Source: Tausonia pullulans
Taxonomy: Eukaryota > Basidiomycota > Tremellomycetes > Cystofilobasidiales > Mrakiaceae
Reading direction: 5' to 3'
Length of the DNA: 64,000 bases
NCBI GenBank assembly: GCA_951802195.1
Contig: OX637621.1
Coordinates: 1,674,001-1,738,000 of the forward strand
In this document: piece by piece, positions 42,890 through 54,000 of the stretch
Layout: each line of letters begins with the position of its first letter
Numbering within the stretch: position 1 is the first letter of the stretch
Translations under genes and position numbers: made by a program
The notes under the pieces: generated by a model
The model's database searches: none
Told to the model about the DNA's origin: nothing
The model's input: the letters and a program-made list of their open reading frames with translations, nothing else

Positions 42890-45053
42890 TCACTCCCAAT
42901 CGCTGTCCTCGTCGCTTTCCTCCTTCGCAGCCGACGCTGTCGTTGAAGCCGACGACGCCGCCCCGACCGTCGCCGCGGGCTTCTTCACGTCCTCAACACC
43001 CCCCGAGGTGCTCGCCGCCCGACTGGCGGCATTACCACCGCTTGTCTCGCTGACAAGGTCGTAGCTCTCCTCCGAATTACGCGGGCTCGTCGCCGCGGAG
43101 ATCTTGGGGTCCTTAACGGCAGCAGCAACTGACGTCGAGGCGGGGATGGTGGCCTTGATCGCGTCGGTGGCGGCGGGAAGCGTCGACTCCGAGTTGGAAA
43201 GGTCCTTCTCCTCGAACTTGGCACTCGTGGCCGAGGCCGGCTCTGAGGGTTCCTCATCATCCCAGGAGAACAGCTCCTCGTCCTGGGGTTGGGAGACGGC
43301 CGTCGTGAGTAGGGTCGCGCGACGGCGCTCATCCTGCTCGATCTGGAGGAATCAAAGATGCATGGCCGGTGGGTGAGTGGGGATCCAACCCTAGAAGGAC
43401 GGTAAGTGGAGCGCACCTGGAAGACCCGGAAGAAGTAATGCGTCCAGAACTGCTCCTTAGTGAGCTTGGAAGGGACTGAGAAACATAGAGGCAAGTTGGC
43501 GAAATGGTTATCGGGCTTCAATTCAAGACGCTCACTCACCCAGCTCGTCTCGAGTCGCCTTGAGCTCCTCGACGCCGTCCGACCGAGGGCCAAGCTCGGC
43601 CCAGATCTTTTGCGTCCACTCATCGCCCTCGACGCCACCCTCCTTGGCCTCAACCTCCTCCTTGAACCACTTCGCCCAAGCCTCGCGAACATCCTCGTCA
43701 GCCGCCTCGCTCGCCGGGTCGACGAGCAGGAGCTCCTGGTTCGTTCTTAGCTGGTGGAGGAGCGCATCCTTCCGCTTGGCTCGGACGGAAGATGTCGAGA
43801 GACCCGTCAGGGCCGAGACTTGAGCATCCGTCTGGCTGAAAAGGATCCGACTCGACCCAGGCTTAGACGTCGGTGAGGGCAGCGTCCAGACATCCGAACC
43901 ATCCCATGTGACGCCCGCGTGCGGCTGCTCGCCTCCTTCCTCGGGCGGAACGATCCGGACGGCATCCTGAAGGAACTTGCCAGCGTCCTTAAGACCATGA
44001 ATGAGGACGGCCTCAGACTTCTTGAGGTACTGATCCGCGAGCTTCTCGGCATCAGCGAGGTGAAGGTCCGATTGGAGCTTCTGGAAGTTGCTTGTCAGCG
44101 ACGCCCGAAGCGCCGGCATGTCGACGTGGAGGTTCGGGTTCGACTTGAGCTGCGCCGAGAGGCTCTGCTGGAACGACGCGAGCGACGGCAGCGAGGTTGC
44201 CGTGCCCTCTTGGATCGACGACTGGAGGCGAGAGAACAGCGTCGGCTGCTGTTGAGCCGGCCGCTCGTCGGCTGCGCGCTCCTTCCCCTTCTCCGAAGTT
44301 GACGGCGGCGGCGTCGGCGTCGACGATGAGTCGGACATCGAGGTTGCTGTGGCTGTGGTCGAACCACGCCTAGCCGCGGTCGCCGTCGTGACATCGGCGC
44401 CGGCCGTGGATGACTCGAGGGCGAGGTTGGCGAAGTCGGACTCGGCACCCCTCACGCGGGCCTCAGCTGCCTGGGTCTGGAGACGCTCGAGCTCGAGCTT
44501 GGCCTCGCTCGCTGCTTTGTTGAGATCCTGTGAGAGAGGGCAGGATAGGATCAGGTCAGTATCCTGTGCTGTGCTGAGGGCGAACGCGCGGGACGGCTCG
44601 CTCACCTTGCGGACGGAGGCGAGTGTGGGCGCCACCTGTACAAAGAAGTCTTCGCTTAGCTCTCGAGCGAGAGAAAAGATGATGCACATACCTGCTTCTG
44701 AACGCCTCCCCAGAAGCTCCTGAGCGAGCCCATCACCTGGGTCACCTCGTTCTCGAGCCCGGCGAGCGAGACGGCTGGCTCGCGCTTTACGCCGGCAGTG
44801 TCGCTGGAAGCGGAAGAACACAGGGAAAGGATTTAGGTATCAGAATCTCGGCCATCTCAGTGTCCTCTCCTCCTTCTTACTCTGGTCCCGGAAGGCCCAC
44901 TCACGCTGCAGGCTCAGTCGAAGAGGAGGACAGGGGGTCAGCGAGCCTGGCGGTTGGCTCGGTCGAGGCCTCGTCCTTGCCCTTGTTGTCGCTGGGGGTC
45001 GGCGTGGAGACTCTCGAGTGATTGAAGATGGCCTCTGAGGCAGATGGATCCAT
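42890..45053 (-). CDS. BSD-domain protein
   Basis: The start is ATG 45053-45051 (MDPSASEAIFNHS) and the stop is TGA 42892-42890 after KEESDEDSDWE. Exons give an N-terminal amphipathic segment (LENEVTQVMGSLRSFWGG), a coiled coil (LNKAASEAKLELERLQTQAA), a central helical region (FQQSLSAQLKSNPN to LADQYLKKSEAVLIHGL), and the BSD domain itself: EAWAKWFKEEVEAK, then WTQKIWAELG, LKATRDELG and, after an intron, VPSKLTKEQFWTHYFFRVFQ, with the diagnostic FW pair. The C-terminus is acidic and Ser/Ala-rich. BSD domains occur in TFIIH p62 and in synapse-associated SYAP1-like proteins; the single BSD after long helices resembles fungal SYAP1/Dos2-like proteins more than Tfb1. Precise function unknown. Confidence 0.85.
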
Positions 45054-45532
45054 GGCTGTAATTAAGTGGGTTGGTGGTGGTTGACCCCAAGCTGGGCGAC
45101 CTCCCGTCGTCACCGGCTTGGGCGTCCGTCCTTTGTCGCTTGGCGACTTGAGACGCCGCCGCCGCATGTCCCGCCGCATGTCGACCAGTTGAGATCTAGA
45201 AACCGCATCGTGATGTGCCTCTAGCACTCGTGGGACATTCTCGTGAATTGATAGAGCGCGATCTGACTAGAGCTATACATATTGATCATCGATGATCCTC
45301 TTGACGCGCGTTGTAAAGCTTTACCAGCTTCCCTCCCGGCTATGGCTGAACGGGGCCTACTTATACGCTTCCATAAGCGGACAACTGCGGTCCGACGTCA
45401 GAGAGACCTGCTTGCTGAGATGCCGGGTAAAGCCACGTGCCTGGCAACGAAACGCGCAAGATCGAGAGAGCTTCAAGCCGATCTCCGATCCTCGCCCATC
45501 ACCTAACCTCCATCACCTCGCAACGTTTCATC
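45054..45532. other. Divergent promoter region
   Basis: About 480 bp between the BSD gene (-) and the DUF427 gene (+). No TATA box stands out. A stretch near 45260-45300 is AT-richer than its surroundings and may be the nucleosome-poor promoter core. No gene is seen. Confidence 0.4.
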
Positions 45533-46406
45533 ATGACCTCTCCAACCTCTACCACCCGCTCACCAGCGCGCGCCATTGAAAATGTCTGGGACTACCCGAG
45601 ACCTCCACGCCTTGAACGCACTGCTCGGTGAGCTTGTTCTAGGGAGAGGAAGCCAGTCTTCGAGGGACTTACAGAGCTTGTCTCTTTCTTCTCAGCCTGC
45701 TCGAAGTCAAATGGTATGACTCCAGAGGCGGACCAGCGACGATGATCGCCAGCACCAGGGGTGCCTACCGCGTTCTGGAGACGAGGTGAGCCGTCCTAGG
45801 TAGGCCTGCTCGGCCTTCCCCGATCCTCGATCCTCCCCCAAGTCGTTCACATTCTTCTCCTACAGCCACCCTCCAACATATTATCTTCCGCCCTCGGCCA
45901 TCAGTCCAGACGTCAAGCTCACGAAGGAATCAAAGAGCACCTTCTGCGAAGTACTCTCTGCCTTGCATTTGCCTGCATTCGCTCGAACGTCACTGATAGA
46001 CCTATCTCTTCTCTCTCATCAGTGGAAGGGCTCAGCCTCTTACTGGACGCTCTCCCTTCCGAACTTGCCTTCCTCTCCCACTGTCAAATCTCGGATCTGG
46101 TCGTATGCCTCCCCGACACCGTCCTTTGCGCCCATCAAGGACTGCCTCAGCTTCTATGCCTCGGATGGCACCGGCTGCGGTCAGCTGAGCCAAGCGGGTG
46201 GTTGGAAGTGCTTCGTGGATGGAAAGGAGGTAAAAGCTCAACCGGGGGATTTCTATGGGGGGTGGATCTCGTCAAATGAGGCGGGTGGGGAGAAGGGGTT
46301 CAAAGGAGGTGAGAGAGATCGCTGGCTGGCTGCGTGACGAGATGCGCGTCTCCAATGACAAATCTCTCCTCCTCTTTCTCAAGGAATGGGAACATGGGGG
46401 TGGTGA
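45533..46406 (+). CDS. DUF427 domain protein
   Basis: The start ATG (45533-45535, MTSPTSTTRSPARAIENVWD) precedes the family block VWDYPRPPRLERTARLLEVK, then ATMIASTRGAYRVLETS, HPPTYYLPPSAISPDV, TFCEWKGSASYWTL, RIWSYASPTPSFAPIKDCLS and FVDGKEVKAQPGDFYGGWIS. A last intron (about 46308-46379) joins GFKGG to MGTWGW and the stop TGA 46404-46406, the usual GxxKGxxGTxGW ending. The protein is about 200 residues in a single domain, the normal size for fungal DUF427 proteins. The fold is a small beta-rich tent; no activity is established, although some members lie near nucleotidyltransferase annotations. Without the last intron the ending would not match the family, which supports the splice. Confidence 0.92.
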
Positions 46407-48060
46407 GAAGATAAATGGTGAGGGGAAAGGCTCAAGAGCCCTCCGAGGGCGAACCGAACTACATGATATGATAGGTCTAAGGCGTATCAGGGGAATGACG
46501 ATAATTCACGACAACCCAGTCTCTCTACTGCCTCCAACAGCCACCCCGCTCAGCGTTGTAGTTGTACGCTGTCGTCAGTGGACGTCGCTCATATGCCCTT
46601 ATATATCCTCGAACTATCTCAAGCCTGCTCCAGCTGAAGCTGCTGCACTGCGGCTGCTGGAGGACATCGACTGCCGATCTCCCAGTCGCCATGGATCTCT
46701 GGCTACCGGAGAGGCTAAGCCCGCCAAAGTGACTGGAGGAGCCATCAGATAAATGTGTCCATCCCAAGCGTGGACTCAATGGCTTGGCGTAAAACGCCTC
46801 ATATCACTCCCCCATGCTGCTGCTACCTCTTCCCCATCAGCGACTGCTGAGATTGCTCAAGAGCGGAGGAACAGTAATCGGCCTGATGGTCGGCGAGGTG
46901 ACAGAGAAGCTCGCTGCTACAGTACATCTATGTCGATGTCAACGATACCAGTATCCCTGCTGTTGGCCGGGCCTACAAGAGGGATAGTTGATTAACGTCG
47001 CGAGCTTGCTTGTTTGAGCGCGCATACCATGCGGTGTTGCTTACCAGTTGACGCACTCAGTCAGGGGCGGCAACGGCCTAGTCGGGGGGATGGGCTTGAT
47101 TTCGTCGTCATCTTGTCGCCGACAGCCGCGAACTTGGCGATGGAAGGATCGGGCAAGTCCGTGGCGGCGGCAGCGAGTTGGGCAGCCAGCTCCAGCTGGA
47201 TGGCGGGGCCTCAGCGAGGCTCAGCTTCTATGTTGACGAGACATCTGAGCCCCGGGACTGGCCTGGCGGACGCCAGTGATGAGAGAACCGCGAGAGCGGC
47301 GAGACAGAAAAAAAGAGAGGAGAGACGAGGTGCATGCTGGGAGGGATATAGAGGATTGAAGAGGGACAGTGGTCAGCACTCGGGAGTTGAAGGGGTTATC
47401 TGTAGACAGCGGGCCACTCAGTCTCCTCAGCCCGACAAGGGACTGCGGCCAGAGGAGACTCACTGAAGGAAGGAGATGAAAAGATACAAGAGAGCCTTAC
47501 CAGACGGACTCGATGAGCATACGAGTAATAATAAGATCGACGTCAAACTTGAAGAAGGGAGGAGTTGTCGGATGGCTTGGTCTGCATTGAGGGAAGAATC
47601 CTTCCTCGAAAGGACTCGTTGCCCCTGAATACCGCGCAACAATGCCCTGGCTGTCGCCAAAGCCCCAAATACACGGGGTATGTACAGGCACACTCACCAC
47701 ACGTCCTATCCCGCCCTCTTAAGGGCGGCTGCTGACAAAAGATTGTACGTGTACATTTTCGAGCGGAACCTGCCGCAGTGACGTGAGACGGAACCGGCCG
47801 AGCGGATCGTGCGCAAGGTGACTCTCCCGGACAAGGCTATCATTCACAGGATGGGGATCGATTCATGAGCATATAGTCATGGAGCATAGAATCCCCAGGC
47901 TCTCTAGGAATGAAAAATGTGTGTACTCAGCAAGAGGGGGACAACACAGGACTTGCCCACGCACTTGCCCGCCTCTCGCGCCCGCACGCGCAACTCTCCC
48001 CGTCTCGCGTCTCGGCTCGCTCTCTCTCCAACGTCCACCTGCCGCGTGCGCCCGCTCACC
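46407..48060. other. 1.65-kb stretch with a possible unresolved minus-strand gene
   Basis: No family is recognised. On the minus strand two pieces look coding: FFKFDVDLIITRMLIESVW (around 47510-47570, ending at a possible GTAAGG donor), and EIKPIPPTRPLPPLTECVNW (47044-47105) ending at a GTAAGC donor whose acceptor near 46973 joins in frame to PGQQQGYWYR and a stop at 46939-46941. Splice signals around these pieces are reasonable, but a start codon and a continuous exon chain were not found. The last 200 bp (47860-48060) is the leader of the SRP receptor gene. Confidence 0.3.
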
Positions 48061-49340
48061 ATGCAAGGCCCCATCCGGTTCCCGTCGTTTCTCAGCGTGC
48101 TCAATGACCAGGAGACCTTCGTCGCCTTTCTCGCCACCATTGTTCTTCTCCTTATCACTGGTCCATCGAATTCGCCCTTCTCGGTCGCGCCTCGCGTACA
48201 CCCGCATGAGACACTGACAATCCACCCGCTCTCCAGGTATCTTCCTCCTCTGGAAGTCCCCCGCCAGCTCACTCGAGAGGTCCCTCATCCTTGTTGGACC
48301 CCCCGGAGGCGGCAAAACGTCTGTCTTTGCACAGGTGCGCGTTCCCAGCAAGAGCCGGTCGTCGCGTCTCTCCCCTCCTTCGCGTGCTGATCGCTTCCTC
48401 GTCCCGTTCCCGTATCCCATCTCCTTTGTCCTCGCTCTCGCTACATTGCCGGCTTCTCAGCTCACCCACCGGATAAACCCGGCTACGCACCAGTCGATCC
48501 TCCCTTCCACCTCGCACTTCACACTCGCCTCTCGCCCAGGCAACAAGCTCCCGCCCCGTCGATTCAAGGTCATCGATTATCCGGGCCACCCGCGGCTTGC
48601 GCAGGGGATGAAGGAGCTCCTCGAGAGGGAGACCAAGGGTAGGAGTCGGGTCGCTGTTGTATTTGTCGTTGATGGAAGCGGCAAGGATAAGGACATTGCG
48701 GCGGCGGTCGAGTGAGTTCTCCCGTCTTTCCTCTCTCCCTCTCCGGCAGGTTGCCTGCCCGGTCGTCTCTTGGAAAACGGAGGCCAGATCCACAGTAGAC
48801 GCCGGTTAAAGGCGGCTGAGGGCATTCAAGCTCGTTTGACGAGGAAGGGATGGAGAGACGCATTGAGATTACGCATCGCACTGGCGAGACAGGCGAGACT
48901 CTGACTCCATCTCTCTCTGCAGTGCTCTCCTCCCGGTTCTCCCCTATACCCTCCCTCCGAACCCCCTCCCGGTTCTCCTCTTCTCCTCTAAGCTCAATGC
49001 CCTCGCCTCCTCCTCCTCTCGCTCCCTCGCCGTGCCCCGGTTACACACCTCGCTCACCCGCGAGCTCAACGCCCGCAAGACGGCCGCTGCCACCCAGTCG
49101 GGGAAGATCGAGCTCCTCGAGGACGACGGAGAGGTTATAGCGGTCGATGATGAGGTGCTGAGGAGGAACGAGGGGAAATGGCGATGGGAGGATTGGAAAG
49201 GGATCAGCTGGGCAGGAGGGTGGACGGGCAAGGCTCCTCTCGCGCCGCAATTGAAGGACGCGGCGGCTCCTGCTAACGCATCGCCGTCGGATGAGGATGG
49301 GCTCGGGGAGCTGCAGGAGTGGCTTTGGAACCTGGAATGA
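48061..49340 (+). CDS. SRP102: Signal recognition particle receptor beta subunit
   Basis: SR-beta is an ER-membrane GTPase of the Arf/Sar superfamily that anchors SR-alpha and helps transfer ribosomes to the translocon. Exon 1 (MQGPIRFPSFLSVLN) contains the single N-terminal transmembrane helix TFVAFLATIVLLLITG, continued by IFLLWKS after an intron. The next exon holds the P-loop SLILVGPPGGGKTSVF (GxxxxGKT). Later come the switch I Thr in HQSILPSTSHFT, the switch II DYPGHPRL, VAVVFVVDGSG, and, after a long intron, VLLPVLPYTLPPNPLPVLLF with SSKLNAL in the nucleotide-base position. The C-terminal part has VPRLHTSLTRELNARK and ends in GELQEWLWNLE, the usual SR-beta tail (stop 49338-49340). The G3 motif reads DYPGH, as in other SR-beta. 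Confidence 0.93.
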
Positions 49341-49644
49341 TCTTTTGGCCAGGAGCGCAGATTTCAGGCCTGTGCCTTTTTGCATATTAACCATCAATTC
49401 GATCGCATCTTGAAGGTATACTCGCCATAGTCTCTGAGGGGAGCAGGAGAATGTCAGATCGCAAGAACTTGCCGCATCGTCTTGCGCTCTTGCCTTGTTG
49501 TTCCTCCCCCCCTCTCTTCTTCGTCATCTGGCTCGTTCTTCTCATTCCTTCCATTTCTATCACCCCTGACAGCGGGAGGAAGGAAGGGGAGATAGAATTG
49601 GGCCAGCTCTAAGATTTTCATGGCTGCGGGGAGGAGATAAAATA
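49341..49644. other. Boundary between gene-rich DNA and the LINE/tRNA region
   Basis: About 300 bp holding the SRP102 3' UTR. No gene. It ends at the A-tail of the first LINE copy, so it is the flank of that insertion. Confidence 0.5.
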
Positions 49645-50825
49645 TTATTTTTTTGTATTTAAGTCATGAGTTATACGTGGAGAACGAGGTAACCCTATGA
49701 GAGATGGTGATTCGTAGCTAGATAGAAGGAAAGCGAAAATGAAAGTAGGGGTGGAAGGAAAACAAAAGATGGGTTATGGACATAGGCCCATTAGAAAAGG
49801 TAAGATATTAAGATGACCAGATACACCAAGCATTGGCGATGTACCACCAGCCATACTTCCCCACCCCTGACCTGCTTTTCACCCGGGATCGATGGCGGCA
49901 CCGACAGCAGTACCAGCCATCTGGCCACTGCCAGCCATCCACCTCATGCTCGACTGCCAGTGTGTCTGCCGGATCGTAGACGCGATCTTGCGGATCTCCT
50001 CGTCCGTGACAGGGTCGAGGGCTGCGATCTTGCTGTATCTCCGCCTCCGGACGAATCGCCATGTCCGGGCTACAAAGATGCAGTGGAAGAGGAAGGTCGC
50101 CCTCGGCGGCGACGGCGTCGGGCAGACAAGCGTCTGGAGGGACGGAGGATGGGAGGGGAGTGAAGGAGAGGCACGCGCTGCCGCAGCCGACCAGATAGCG
50201 CCCACGACGGGACACGGCTCGTCGAAAAGGTGGAAGAAGGACTCGACGGGGGCCGTCAGGCACAGCGCACATCGCTTGGACCTGTTGTGCGGCGTTGCGG
50301 TTCCGTCGGCGAGGAATGGCGCAGCAGTATGCTTCCCTGGGTGGAGACTGTACAGCGAGAAGCGATGGGCCAAGTCGATGTCTTCGGGCGACGCTCGGGA
50401 CACGGCCTTCAGCAGGCACCACTGACGCTTCCAATCGATCTTGGTAAGCGCCGGAAAGTGGTCTTGCCACCCCTTTGGGATGATGAGGCCGCGGTTGGCT
50501 ATAGTACGACTGTGTGCGCCGTGGGGCTCAAGAGGAACGTTCAGCCGGCCAAGGTTTGTGTGGCCAGGGTGGAGAGCTATCCGCAACTGGCTATCTGTAC
50601 CGAACGTAGACATCCAGTGGACAGCGTTCCTCCAGCGGTCTTGATTCCAGTAACTCATGTCAAAGCTGACTTCTTCGAACCATGCCCGGAGGTAAGCCTG
50701 CCATCGCGCAGGGAGAGCTCGTTGGAGCTTTGTGATGGCATTCCACCAGACGGCTGGGAAGAACCATTGACCTTCCACTGGGGAAAGGAATACGCCTAGC
50801 CAGCTGACCTGGTGGTGGTTGAATA
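49645..50825 (-). mobile_element. LINE copy B, internally deleted
   Basis: This copy reads on the minus strand. Its 3' end has the A-rich tail at about 49645-49655 and the same 3' UTR (AAGTCATGAGTTATACGT in plus orientation) as copy A. The body encodes the last 300 or so residues of ORF2 (49879-50778), close to copy A but with many substitutions. At its 5' end the ORF2 sequence stops at GCCAGCTGA and continues directly into CCTGGTGGTGGTTGAATA, a piece found otherwise only at the very beginning of copy A (around 56664-56682). Copy B therefore keeps both element ends and lacks about 4.7 kb in between, with a 3-nt TGA shared at the join. It sits immediately downstream of the A-tail of copy A, in the same orientation. 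Confidence 0.85.
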
Positions 50826-51059
50826 TTTTTTTTTGTATTTAAGTCATGAGTTATACGTAGAGAACGAGGTAACTCTATGAGAGATGGTGATTCGTAGCTA
50901 GATAGAAGGAAAGCGAAAATGAAAGTAGGGATGGAAGGAAAACAAAAGATGGGTTATGGACATAGGCCCATTAGAAAAAGGTAAGATATTAAGATGACCA
51001 GATACACCAAGCATTGGCGATGTACCACCAGCCATACTTCCCCACCCCTGACCTGTTTT

Positions 51060-54000
51060 TCACCCGGGATCGATGGCGGCACCGATGGCAGTACCAGCCA
51101 TCTGGCCACTGCCTGCCCTCCACCTCGTACTCGACTGCCAGTGTTTCTGCTGGATCGTAGACGCGATCTTGTGGATCTCCTCGTCCGTGACAGGGTCAAG
51201 GGCTGCGATCTTGCTGTACCTCCGCCTCCGGACGAATCGCCATGTCCGGGCTACAAAGATGCAGTGGAAGAGAAAGACCGCCCTCGGCGGCGACGGTGTC
51301 GGGCAGACGAGCGTCTGGAGGGAGGGAGGATGGGAGGGGATCGAAGGCGAGGCACGTGCAGCAGCCGCCGACCAGATAGCGCGCACGACGGGACACGGCT
51401 CGTCGAAGAGGTGGAAGAAGGACTCGACGGGGGCCGTCAGGCACAGCGCACATCGCTTGGACCTGTTGTGCGGCGTAGCGGTTCCGTCGGCGAGGAATGC
51501 CGCAGCAGTATGCTTTCCTGGGTGGAGACTGTACAGCGAGAAGCGGTGGGCCAAGTCGACGTCTTCGGGCGACGCTCGGGACACGGCCTTGAGCAAGCAC
51601 CACTGCCGCTTCCAATCGATCTTGGTAAGCGCCGGAAAGTGGTCTTGCCACCCCTTTGGGATGATGAGGCCGCGGTTGGCTAGAGTACGACTGTGTGCGC
51701 CGTGGGGTTCACGAGGGGCGTTCAGCCGGCCGAGGTTTGTGTGGATAGGGAGGAGACCCAGCCGCAACTGGCTATCTGTACCGAACGTAGACATCCAGTG
51801 GACAGCGTTCCTCCAGCGGTCTTGATTCCAATAGCTCATGTCAAAGCTGATTTCTTCGAACCATGCCCGCAGGTAAGCCTGCCATCGTGCAGGGAGAGCT
51901 CCTCGGAGCCTTGGGATGGCATTCCACCAGACGGCTGGGAAGAACCATTGACCTTCCACTGGGGAAAGGAATACGCCTAGCCAGCTGAAATTGGCGGGCC
52001 GAGGTCCACTGATGAACTCTCCATCCCTGAAGATGGTGCGAGTCATCATTCTATAGGCTCCTGGGTCAAGGCTCATGGTATGGATGATCCGCTTGCGAAT
52101 ACGGATCGATGCGGGAAGCTCCGGTTGGAAGAGCACATCGCCAGCCCACTGGGCGCGCGCTTTGATGAGCCGGAATCGGAGTGGCGTGAAGCCGAAGCCG
52201 CCGAGGTCTCGAGGGGTTTCCAGACGTTCCCTGCTGACGTCGTGGTGTTTCGATCGGTAGAGGGACTTGTAGGCCGTTGCCTCGAGGTCTGTCAGGATAT
52301 CGTCTGGGCACGGCAGGAAGCGGTCCAGGTAGATGATCTTCGAGTAGATGTACTGGTTGATGACGTTGCATCGCGCAAGGAGAGGGAGATCGTGCAGCGG
52401 GATGCGAGCAAGACGAGCCTTCAGCTTGCCGATGACATCTCGCCAGCAAGCAGGCACGTTGACCGTGCGACCGCATGGAACGCCGAGGAAGTCGAATGAC
52501 AGCGTTTGGACGCGCCATTCGTGGTACATCGTAGGCGCATCCGTCCGGCATGACCCTAGCGGATAGAGGAGTGATTTCTGGTAGTTCAGCTTGCTTGCTG
52601 CGGCTTTCTCGTACTCTCGGAGGCAGACCGTCGCCTCATCGACCTCCGACCAAGTCCGACACCGGATACTTAGATCGTCTGCAAAGAGGAGGACCTTCCG
52701 CTCATGTAGAGGGGGCGGATTGGCTGGTGGGAGGCGATGGCGGAGCATACATGCCAGCGGCTCCAGGAGGAGGGCGAAGATCGTCGGTGCCGCGGGATCG
52801 CCCTGTCGGACACCAGACCGGATGTCGATGGCTTGACCCATCCATCCGTTGATCATGAGCCGAGCTGTCTGGGAGGTCATCGTTGAGGTGATCCACGCGG
52901 CGGCGCGTGGGCCAAACCCCATGTGGCGGAGGCAGGGGCCAACGAAGTCGTGCGACACTCTGTCGTATGCCTTCTCAAAGTCGACTTGGGCGAGGACGCC
53001 AGGCAAGAGGTCTTCGTCGTCTATGGCGAGCTGAAGAGAGGAGATGTTGCGACCCGAGTCGCGGCCAGGGAGGAAGCCTGTCTGGTCCCCGTCGATGAGG
53101 GTGTCCACGACGGTGAGCAGGCGGCTGTTGATGGCAAGGGAGAAGATGCGTGCGTCAACGTTGATGAGCGAGATCGGACGATAGTTGGCAATCTGGTCGC
53201 AATCTCCCTTCTTCTTGAAGATGAGATGGATATGGGCCTCGCGCTGTGAGGCGGATCGGAGGCCTGTCTCCGGAACGAGGTTCAGTAGGCTGGGGAGGAT
53301 CGGGCCGACGACAGCCCATGTGGCCTGGTAGAACTCGACGGGGATCCCGTCACTTCCTGGTGTCTTGTTACGGTTCGATCTGAACGTAGCCCGCCTGAGC
53401 TCGTCCGGTTCGAAGGGTTTCTCGAGGGTCCGACTCTGGGAGTCGTCGAGTGTGTTGGTGACATATTGGAGGGCGTTGGCGTGCTCGGCAGCTGGCGTCG
53501 TCTTGGTCTCATAGAGAGTCGTGTAGAAGGTGTGTGCTGTAGCTAGAATGCTCTCGTTGTTTGCGATGGCTGCGGCTGCTGGGTTGTCGAGAGGCCGCAG
53601 GGCTGCGATAGTGTCGGCCTGGCGGACGATCTTGAGTCGCTGCTTGACGGCATACTCGCTTGTGTTGGCTGGTTCGAGATGGGCTCGAAGAGCGTGGCCT
53701 TGGAGGATCGACCTGTGTGGATCCCCGCCTGACACTCTGCTCATTCGGGCGAGGTGTCTTGAGATGTCTGATGCGTGATCCGCTATCTGAAGCTTGGTCT
53801 CGTCCCAGGCCTCGAAGGGGTCCCTGCTCTCTGTAAGCGCATCGTGGTACCACTCGGGGATATGGAATAGGAAGTATTCGACAAAACCGGTAATCTTCAA
53901 CAGGTGCGTGCCGATCTTGTATGCTCCGGGACCGTGCTCTGTTGCTCCTGGGAAGGCGAGGCTGAGTGCGATCGGCTTGTGGCTAGAGTAGAGATGGCCG

